The notes below the pieces were generated by a model. The model had not been told where the DNA came from. It searched no databases and was given only the letters and a program-made list of their open reading frames with translations. A DNA stretch of 64,000 nucleotides from Trichopria drosophilae (taxonomy: Eukaryota; Arthropoda; Insecta; Hymenoptera; Diapriidae), in contig CM059585.1 of the NCBI GenBank assembly GCA_030407085.1, positions 93,838,501 through 93,902,500 of the forward strand, given 5' to 3'. The position numbers and the translations under genes are program-made. Below are positions 55,476-64,000 of the stretch, one piece after another; within the stretch, counting starts at the first letter, position 1, and every line of letters starts with the position of its first letter.

Positions 55476-58400
55476 ATAACTTTTTTCCTATGTATATAAT
55501 TTATCTTTGCTTGTAATATCAGAACTTTCATCGTGGATAGTTTGAAGACCTCGACAGAAATATTTATAAGATGAGGCGACAAATCAAAAATGAAAAGATC
55601 CCCGTTTTCAATTCACTGAATCGGTCGAATTTATGGGGTTTATATCGCGAACCTTTGTCCCTTGTCGACGATGACCAGACAGGGTGTGATAGTAAGAAAA
55701 TCTCTCAAATTTTAACGATTCAGTGGTTCCGGAAGCAGGATATTGAAAGGCTTTCCATTTGCGTAAACCCACGTTACTTTCAAGATGTCTCCAAAGTTAT
55801 TTTCTCTAGCATTTTTAAATATAACTAAACGATTTTAAAATATACTGTAATTGGAAATCTGACGTTTTTAATACTACAAAAACGTGTATTAGATCAAAAA
55901 TCCGAATAATATTTGAAGTAAAATCTTCGATTTAAAGATAATTATCATTATTTATCAAAACTGTATACTACAAATAAGATCGTATCAATTACAATACAAA
56001 AGTTGGGTTAGTTCGAAAATGTGAACATCCGCTTGCATTTTAATGTTTTTTGATGATGAACAGCATAAATTAGTAAAAAAAAAAACAATGACTAATTCAA
56101 TCAAATATTTGAATGGCATATTCGTTTTTCCATTTGTTTAAATGTACTAAATATTATGTCAAATCTTTGAAATGCTCGATTTACATATTCTTTCAGCCCG
56201 TGTAATTAATATTCTTGAGTACGTGTTCACATTTCCTAAATATTTTATCAGACTTCTAATTATTTCATTGGCGTATCCTTTTTTTCCGTGAAGTTCAAGT
56301 AGTCAACTTGTAATTTTCAAAAAATGACCAACGGTAAATCGGACCTTTCCAGACACGATTTACAGTTGTTAAACAATATGAATTTTGTCAATATTTTACA
56401 TGTCCCGAGCACTGAATTACTTGTGTACTATTTATTAAATTCTACTGAACATATGAATTCATTTCAAATTTTTACGCCACTTTTTCATTTTCCGGATTGG
56501 TAGAACTACGTTTCACCACCAGGTGGCTAAGCATTGAGGTGCTTGATATCGCAAGCAGTTAGGTTTTGTTTCAGAAGTATAATTACAAGTTTCAAGTTTT
56601 ATAGACTATACGTGCGAGTATGCGCAAAGCGATCTTTATAGTGAGCGAAATTGCATACATGGCCAGTGAATTGTTTTAATAGATTTAAGTTTTAAGGGGA
56701 AGAAAAATTGCGAACCGATGTTAAAATTATGTTCGAGGATCTCTTTACAAATAATCACTTGTGTATTTTTAAGAGCACTTTTAGACCTCTGTAATTTATT
56801 TTACAAAAACAGTGTTTTTGCAAATTATTCGATATATTATTGAATATAATATTAATAAAGTGTTCTACCGCGTCTGTGTTTTCAGAGTTTTATTTAACAA
56901 CATTTGCATAAATACGAGTACGGTTCATAAATTATTAAAGCCATAATCCACAGTTAACAATCAAACGAAATGAATTAATGGTTTTTGAAAATAGCGATTG
57001 ATGCTGAATATAACATTAACAATATAACATTAAACACAATATTTAGAAAGTAAGTAATGCATGTCAATGAAGATTAGAATATATCTAATAATATAATAAA
57101 ATTTACCCTTTGAATCTCGTTTATTCATGTCGCAAATATTATTATTTAATATTACTATATACATATCTGTACTTGACTTTTTACTTATGCAGTTTAAACA
57201 TTTCGAACGTTCAGTCACTTGGAAGTAACTTCATTAAATTTCAGATGCTTACGATTTCTCCTTGTAACTTAATTATTCCCTTAATAATATGTATTTAATC
57301 ACTGCAAAAATGAGATTTCCATTTATCTGGAATGTTTCACCGAATGTTGTAGATTTACTATATTATTTAAATGGATTCATAGATGTAGGTCAGCTGGACA
57401 GTTCAAATGTTATATTTTCAAGTATTGATATTTGAAAATATGGAGACAAGCTTTGTTCCACACTTAGTGTGCAGTAGTTTCGAATCTTAACTTAATTGGA
57501 TGCTCAAAACTTTCCATGCATTAAAATTAAGGTCACTATTCAACTGCGGTACATTATCATAGAATATTTATTGATGGCTTAATATTTACGTCTTCTTGGA
57601 AAGGTAATCGATAATATTGTTGAATGTTCATATTAATGTACAGAAACATTGGTTCATTATTCCGTAAAATTATTTGTTTCGGTAATTATAAATAGATTTA
57701 TATAGATTGATACTTGACTATTTAGTGTAGATGTTTTCAACAATTGATTATAAATCTTTTGTTTGCTTTTTAAAGAATAGTTATGGCACAGTAATTAATT
57801 TAACCGGACGAAAATGTTTTACAGCGAACTACTTATTTCAAATTTGATGTAATTCATATTTACCTTGTTTTTAATGTGAAGTCTATATGTTTACGAGACT
57901 TTGTCGATGTCTTCAGGATCGCGAAAATAATATTTCATTTCAATAATTTGCTCTTTCAAATTCATTGAAATATTTTATATTGTAACTTATGTAGTATCAA
58001 AGTTTATATCGACAGTTAATTTGAATTGTACGCGTAGTAAGAGTTTTGGGGACTGTAACCATTACTTCTATGTATGAGTGGCAACACACGAACCGACGAA
58101 AGAACGGTGCGACGGGCAGTTAGTAAACAACGAGCCGTTGTAATGTAATATTATAAAATAAAATTACCGAGTTACTTGAAATTCGTCTCAACCCAAATTT
58201 TATTCTACACTTATTCTCCGCGAATTTCTTTAACTAAAAGACATCAAATATTAATTTCTTCGTGTGTCTACAGACATAATTAATGATTTTTGTATAAGTT
58301 CGTTTAGTGATTGCTGATGCGTGGTATAAGATGGATACTTCATTAATTTTTTTAATTAAAATCGTTCCCGATATTTTGCTTTAGACTTGGTTTTGAGTGT

Positions 58401-58718
58401 ATTTTGTTATATAAAACAGATATTGAATATCTAAGTTACTATAAGTCATCCAGTTGGAATTAAAATCGTGTATTTTTTATCATTTTTTATATCATTATTC
58501 ATGCTTCCTAAGAAAGTCAAGAAATTACTTTTTTGTTGTTTAAAAGAAATATACGAAAGTGCATGTAGCATAATAGTGAGGAGAAAAGGGATAAATCCAA
58601 TGAAAAACACCGCCCTTCTACTATGGCCACTCGTTTTTCGAATCTCCAAAATTGAAAGTTTTTTAAACACATGTCATCCACTTCCAAACAGAAATTATCG
58701 CAAATATTTCGGTCTATG
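55476..58718. other. Long AT-rich stretch without recognisable features
   Basis: About 3.2 kb with no supported gene. An 85-codon frame at 55571-55828 (MRRQIKNEKIPVFNSLNRSN and onward) has no recognised motif. Confidence 0.35.
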
Positions 58719-60653
58719 AGACAGCTCTGATTGCTGTCAGCGCAGTAACCAGTACTCTCCTCATAGTAACCATTCCTTTCTCAGGCAGGACTCCGCCGAG
58801 AGCACCCCGTTCTCTCTAGGAAAGTACTCAGCCACTGCGCATACAGTACTGACATCTGTGTGGACACTCACTAAATCCAATTACATTACGTTAAACACAC
58901 ATACAATGTTTATGAACACAGATGTGTTAAGAAATAAATTCTTATTAATAATGATGTGATTGTTCATTAGCAAACATTTAACCACATTATGTGGACGTTT
59001 ATTAAAATTTGCAATATTTGATATAAATAAACAATATAAGATCTAAAATCCCAGACAAATAGAAAAACACTTTTTGGTGTGATATATGTGATCGATAAGA
59101 GATCATAAGTTTATAGCTCTTCATGAAATTAGAAATTTTCTTCATGCTTTAAATTCATTAATTAAGCAATTACTAGGTTTCAATCACTAATAAAGAATTT
59201 CAGGATTAACGTATACATTTTAATCAGCGACAATGAAATTTACTTAAGATTGGTTTATGCGAAGAATGTTGCAATACATTTATGCTTCGATAAAGATCTG
59301 TCATGTCTAATTCTTGCTTATCGATGATCTATTTCAGACCAATCTTCATGTTTTTAACTATCAGTAAAGAAACTTTCATCAATGAAACAACGTCTATATT
59401 TCAATCACTAATAATGAATTTCTAGTGTACGTATACATTTTAATCAGCCACACTGAAATTCAGATAAAATTGGTTTATACGAAGAATGTTGTATTACATT
59501 TATGCTTCGATAAAGATCTGTCATGTCTAATTAATATAAATGTATTACAACACTCTTCGTATAAACCAATTATATCTGAATTTCACTGTGGCTGATTAAA
59601 ATGTATACATACACCAAAAATTCATTATTGGTGATTGAAATATAGTGGTTGTTTCATTGATGAAAGTTTCATTACTGATAGTTAAAAACATGAAACTTGG
59701 TCTGAAATAGATCATCGGTAAGAAAATATTAGACATGACAGATCTTTATCGAAGTATAAATGTATTATAACATTCTTCGTATAAACCAATTTTATCCGAA
59801 TTTCAGTGTGGCTGATCAAAATGTATACTTACACTAGAAATTCATTATGAGTGATTTAAATATAGAAGTTCGTTCATTGATGAAAGTTTCCTAACTGATA
59901 GTTAATAACATGAAACTTGGTCTGAAATACATCACCGATAAGCAAGAATTAGACATGACAGATCCTTACCGAAGTATTGCAACATTCTTCGTATAAACCC
60001 ATATTATGTAAATTTCATTGTCATTGATTAAAATGTATACATTAAGCCTGAAATTCTTTATTAGTGATTAAAATATAGTACTTGCTTCATTAATGAAAGT
60101 CACATTCGTTAAAAAAATGAAACTTTGTCTGAAATACACCATCGATAAGGAAAATTAGACATGAGAAATCTTGATCGAAGCATAAATGTTTTACAATTTT
60201 CTTCCTATAAAACAATTTTATGTAAATTTAATTGTTGCTAATTTAAATGTATACTTTAAGCCTAAAATTCATTATTTGTTAGTTGCTTAATTAATGAATT
60301 TAAAATATGAAGAACATTTCTAATTTCATGAAGAGCTGTAAACTTATGATCTCTTATCGATGACATATTTCACTCCAAAAAGTATTTTTATATTTGTGTA
60401 GGATTTTAGATCTTATATTGTTTATTTATATCAAATATTACAAATTTTAATAAACGTGTTCTGTCCACACAGATGTCAGTACTGTATGCGCAGTGGCTGT
60501 TTGTGTCCGGAAAGTATAGGGAGTACTTTCCTAGAGAGAACGGGGTGCTCTCGGCGGAGTCCTGCCTGAGAAAGGAATGGTTGCTGCGAGGAGGAGAGTA
60601 CTGGTTACTCTCTGGAAAGTATGTGACCCGTGCGCTGACAATCAAAGCTGTCT
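58719..60653. mobile_element. 1.9-kb foldback element with internal bidirectional 212-221-bp array
   Basis: The outer arms (58719 to about 59135, and about 60325 to 60653) are inverted copies. From outside inward they share AGACAGCT, GTCAGCGC, CAGTACTCTCCTC, GGAATGGTT-type, CAGGCAGGACTCCGCCGAG, CTCTCTAGGAAAGTACTC, CATACAGTACTGACATCTGT, AATATTTGATATAAATAAAC and ATAAGAGATCATAAGTTTA. Between the arms a unit of 212-221 bp occurs twice in one orientation (marker GGTTTATRCGAAGAATGTTG near 59251 and 59472) and four times in the other (marker CTTCGTATAAACC or variant near 59553, 59773, 59985 and 60199). The units meet head-to-head at about 59535. The design recalls Drosophila Foldback/Galileo elements, whose long inverted repeats hold tandem arrays. 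No transposase frame is visible and the target duplication is unclear. Confidence 0.8.
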
Positions 60654-60815
60654 AATCGTTGCGAACCGGCCGGACAGCAGCCAGTGCTCTCCAGAGAGTG
60701 CTCAGTCGTTTTTGTTTCTAAGGTCTAAGTCCAAGTAATAGTAGACACTCGTGTCATATATTTACTCCGTAACATCAAATGCAGCAATCGCATTTAGTTT
60801 TAAACCACGTTTGAC
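60654..60815. other. Spacer with GC-rich start
   Basis: The first 60 bp (GCCGGACAGCAGCCAGTGCTC, shortened here, and CAGAGAGTGCTCAGTCG) look like a further piece of the arm sequence, suggesting an additional partial copy. The remainder is unassigned. Confidence 0.3.
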
Positions 60816-60967
60816 AATAGTACATTACCTAACAAGGGTGTAATTTATACTTTTACGCACGGGACGGGAACCATACATACGAGGCGCCGAAGGCGCCGAG
60901 TGATGTGTAAAGTTCCCGACCCGTGCGTAACAGTTATACTTTACACATGTGTTAGGTATCCTATTTT
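60816..60967. mobile_element. 152-bp palindromic MITE with AATAGTACATTACCTAAC terminus
   Basis: The terminus AATAGTACATTACCTAAC faces GTTAGGTATCCTATT at the right end. Nested inside are ACTTTTACGCACGGGACGGGAA against TTCCCGACCCGTGCGTAA (shortened by two bases), and a central GGCGCCGAAGGCGCC hairpin. A diverged relative with the same first 18 bases starts at 63484. Confidence 0.65.
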
Positions 60968-61325
60968 TTGTATTTGCGCGCGTAAAGTGAGTGCGTAAAG
61001 TTTTGATGCCTGTTTGAGTGCGTAAAGTATAACTTTACGCACGACCGGTCATTTTACGAATTTCGTCGTCGGGAGTGCATAAAAGTTTACTTTAGGTGCG
61101 AAAGATAGGCATCAAAAGTACTTTACGCACGAACTTTACGCCCGCAATTACAAAATAGTAGTTTTCGATACAAGTGCGTATGCGTAAAGAACTTTACACA
61201 TACACACGTGTGCCGAAATATTGTTTACGTACGGCTTTTCCGTGCGTAAAGTATAATCGAGTGCGTAAAGTTTACTTTACGCACGAGTTTACTTTACGCA
61301 CCGAAAAGACGTACATAAAATTATT
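60968..61325. repeat. GTGCGTAAAGT word cluster
   Basis: GTGCGTAAAG and its inverse CTTTACGCAC occur more than ten times in 350 bp (GAGTGCGTAAAGTTTTGATG, GTAAAGTATAACTTTACGCA, AAAGTACTTTACGCACGAAC, GTAAAGTTTACTTTACGCAC). They form back-to-back hairpins. The same word edges the GC-rich composite at 3.7-4.9 kb. Boundaries are irregular and there is no reading frame. Confidence 0.7.
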
Positions 61326-62339
61326 TTAACACATTAATATAAAATACCTTTGTAAACGAAAACTCACAACTATTATCAACATTTGTTCAGTTTACAGGAA
61401 ATTATATAATAGTATACAACTTTTATCTAGTGTGTTTCTGTAAGAAAAAGAGTGGTGTCAAATTTTCTTTGTTTACTAACTTTGTCATCTTGTGACTCTA
61501 TTGCTTCATCTGAGATTTTTGTTTGTCATAAAATAAACGATAAAACAATTTGTCGTATTTACCCATAATACTCGAGACTAAAATCACAATATGATTCTAA
61601 AACAATAATCTCTAGAAACCGTAACAATAAAATCCGGCTTTAATTTTGAACGGACAAAAGTTTGATAATAAATTGTAACATAATATACTATATAATATAA
61701 TTATTGGAAATAATTATGCGAAAGGCTTTGTACAAGCGTCACCAGTGAGGGAAATTTATAATTAATCCAGGATATTAATAATAATTACTTCATATTCCGC
61801 CAGCCGGTATGCCAGTGTATTGTCTTGGAAAGATGGAAGCTGAAAACTTTGCGAAAGTTCACGATCACACTCGCCTCGCTTTCTGCTCGCCTTGTTTCGC
61901 TCTTCGACATCGACTAAATCTTATTCTATAGCTGCATTGTTTATCTTATTCGAATCACCATAAATCTTGAGGCTAAAGTTGGTTTATTTATTCACCACCA
62001 CCGCCTTTCATAATCGCACTTTGACTACAACGTCAATATATCCATTTTCAAATTTATCGTCAGGTCGTGTTTTACTTAAAATTTCACGGTATAAAACATT
62101 TCCCAATGGCTTGAATTCTTACTTATTGTAATTAGTTACGTTACTAACAGTTATCAGTATGCGTTACTGTAGTCTTCCAATTTTGATTCATACCATGTGC
62201 ATAAAATATTAGTATTATGAATTTATGTTTAATTTTGAAAGCACCCCCAGAAACGGTGTGATTCATACTATGCTAAGCCGGTATGAGGACCTATCGAGCA
62301 TACGAAGCTGCAAAATCTTAGAGCGAACCTTAATAGTAT
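61326..62339. other. AT-rich stretch without recognisable features
   Basis: Nothing recognised. Confidence 0.35.
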
Positions 62340-62840
62340 TTTTCGATACTAGTGCGTAAAATACGATTTTTCTTCACACCGGGAGGAAAGCAGCAACTGT
62401 CCTCCCGCAAGCGGAAGGAAAGATGCCGCTTATCCTTCCGGCCATAAAGAAAAATCGTATACTTCCCTCTGGAAGTAAAAAGATTGCCTCAGACTGCCTG
62501 TTTCTCACCCTCGGCTTCGCCTCGGGTAAAAATTACATGCAGTCTGCGACATTCTTTATTTTACCTCCCTCGTTGAGTAATATACTATTACGCACCGTTT
62601 TTAACACGCGATTAGATAGTGCGGTGCGTAAAATCGAATTCTTACGCACGCGTGCCGAACGATATCTTTCGATATACTATGCGTAAAATTTGTGCGCCGT
62701 TTTTTGTGGGTAAAATATGATGTTACGCACATGTGATGACCGCGACGCACGAGTGCCCGGCGCAGCCGTAAAATCGTATTTTACGCACTAAAAACGGTGC
62801 GTAAAATCAAATTTTACGCATAGTATATCGGAAATATAAT
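62340..62840. repeat. GTGCGTAAAAT word cluster enclosing a CCTCCC-element copy
   Basis: GTGCGTAAAATACG near 62351, TATTACGCACCG near 62587, then GGTGCGTAAAATCG, TCTTACGCACGCG, TATGCGTAAAATTTGTGCG, CGTATTTTACGCAC and GGTGCGTAAAATCAAATTTT repeat a word one base different from the GTGCGTAAAGT family next door. Between the first two, 62368-62590 is a partial reverse copy of the 18.8 kb element. Confidence 0.65.
62368..62590 (-). mobile_element. Palindromic CCTCCC-rich element, partial copy 2
   Basis: Read in reverse, this matches 18754-18990 almost throughout: GAGTAATATACTATT tip, CCTCCCTCGTTGAG, AATTACATGCAGTCTG, CTCGGCTTCGCCTCGGGTAA, GGAAGTAAAAAGATTGCC, AAGAAAAATCGTATAC and the core CCTCCCGCAAGCGG. 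The opposite arm is reduced to ATACGATTTTTCTTC next to GTGCGTAAA. About 200 bp present in copy 1 are missing. An 87-codon open frame at 62423-62686 is a by-product. Confidence 0.7.
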
Positions 62841-63483
62841 TTTTTTGTGCCTTTGCAGTAAAATTCGAAACCAACAGCACATATCGAACCGTATTTTCGC
62901 AGTCAAATCTGTATTAATGAACATCACCTTTCCGAGTACGGTCATTGCAATGTAATTGGTAGGGCGGTAGCCGGCTGTTTGGAAAAGGAGTTAGCAGAAG
63001 GGTCGGGAGGGCAAGTTCCCCCGCCATCAAACTATATACAAAAAGTAATCGATTAATCGATTCATCGATCTTAATTGAGTTCTCATTTCTTTAGTTTAAA
63101 AGTTATTCACTTCAAATTCGCAAAAATGTATACGAAAAGTAAAGTTAATGCGTATGTAATCCTGAAATTGCTATCCCGTGTTATTCTAACCTCTTCGATC
63201 AAGTAAGAGGGGAAGGGTAAGGTATATAATATTTGGCGGGGAAACCTTAACGTCCCCATCTTAGACATTTCTGGATTTTTAAGGAGATAATTACGGAAGG
63301 AGAACTGTCTGCAATATTCGAACTAACATATACCCAAACCAATGTAAAGAGGATAAAAATTGAAAATTTAAAAAAAAATATCTATGGATTAGGGCTCGTA
63401 AAATATTATTTGTTTATATGTACGATAATATTAATTATTATTCCATTTTGTCCAAAATAATACTACTTGGGTATATGCCCTAA
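62841..63483. other. Stretch without recognised genes
   Basis: ATCGATTAATCGATTCATCG near 63048 is a small stack of ATCGAT palindromes. GTAAGAGGGGAAGGGTAAGG near 63205 resembles the interior of the CAGTGGCCC MITE family but is too short to assign. Confidence 0.3.
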
Positions 63484-63600
63484 AATAGTACATTACCTAA
63501 CTATGATGTAAAGTATGCTTTTATGTACGAATAGGATTTCGGTAAATTTCCATTCTGGAGGTGTTGCCTCCGTATTTACAACGTAACCCAAAGGTTAACA
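63484..63600 (+). repeat. Diverged relative of the 152-bp AATAGTACATTACCTAAC element
   Basis: The first 18 bases equal those at 60816. GATGTAAAGTATGCTTTTATG then parallels GGTGTAATTTATACTTTTACG, and a central hairpin GGAGGTGTTGCCTCC (63557-63571) takes the place of GGCGCCGAAGGCGCC. The right terminus was not found. Confidence 0.5.
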
Positions 63601-64000
63601 GTAGTAATAGCTATTCATAATAGCTTATACAGTAAGTCACAATATTACCATTGGTAGTGATTAGTAAGCGAGTAGGTCTATATTGTGCACCACGGCGTAA
63701 GGGACAACTTTTACTTTTAAAAGTTTTCTTTAACCACGAAGAACTGGCATCAGAAGAACATTACGCTTATAAGTACACGTGTCATTTTGATATATTCGCT
63801 GCGTGTATTGCGCCCTTGAATAAAATTTACCTCCGTGTTCATAACAGCGTGATCCATGATATAAAATATAAAATGCCTACTATTTAATTAAATTAATATA
63901 TTATTTATTTATTGACTAATAATTAATTTGTTAGAAATAGATTAATTCATGTTCGTTCCTCTTAAAAAGACTTTAGTTTTGAAAATTATATTTAAAATAA
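63601..64000. other. AT-rich end of window
   Basis: A 78-codon plus-strand frame (63651-63887) lacks recognised motifs. No other feature. Confidence 0.3.

Noticed and set aside
1..64000. CRISPR array, prokaryotic operons or rRNA genes
   Set aside because: No regularly spaced identical repeats with unique spacers, no operon-like coding density and no rRNA-like segments; the DNA is clearly eukaryotic.

Overview
The window is AT-rich eukaryotic DNA with no intact protein-coding gene that I can support. Open frames are short (142 codons at most), overlap one another on both strands, and most coincide with repeats. The one reading frame I recognise is a decayed reverse-transcriptase fragment of a non-LTR retrotransposon (26856-27303). 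Its wording (FLDIK, DNVNI, GPLLY, FADDIALYSS) resembles the LINEs common in insects, particularly ants and bees. With the base composition and the mix of TA- and TTAA-flanked miniature transposons, an insect is likely and a hymenopteran is my best guess. That guess is inference; I see no marker gene.

Layout. 0-9 kb holds a 1.2 kb inverted-repeat element, a decayed minus-strand reading frame, a GC-rich composite repeat (3.7-4.9 kb) and a complete 491-bp TTAA-flanked piggyBac-like MITE, with an orphan end of the same family at 428-493. From 10 to 19 kb there are three clusters of one repeat family built on the palindrome TCAGTACTGA. The same stretch holds a 307-bp TA-flanked MITE, a 1.3 kb Tc1/mariner-type element with roughly 500-bp inverted arms, and a 441-bp palindromic CCTCCC-rich element. 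From 25 to 29 kb a second family is built on CCTGATCAGG and abuts the LINE relic; it includes a 60-bp tandem array and a 350-bp inverted repeat. From 29 to 50 kb lie further inverted-repeat elements, a second member of the 307-bp MITE family, two more TTAA-flanked elements and a family built on AGTGAAATTTCACT. From 54 to 64 kb there is a 1.9 kb foldback element whose interior is a two-directional array of 212-221-bp units, then clusters based on GTGCGTAAA, and a second copy of the CCTCCC element in reverse orientation.

Five tRNA-like relics (18.0, 28.7, 35.1, 41.2 and 44.2 kb) keep recognisable Pol III B boxes but do not fold as functional tRNAs by eye. Several CpG-rich patches (12.5, 22.3, 38.7 and 52 kb) stand out from the AT-rich background and are the best places to look for promoters, enhancers or unrecognised exons.

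The genes do not form a pathway. The main observation is architectural: many unrelated-looking repeats follow one plan, a short self-complementary word repeated at irregular spacing, with a different word in each family. All coordinates and similarities were read by eye without alignment software, so boundaries may be off by several bases.
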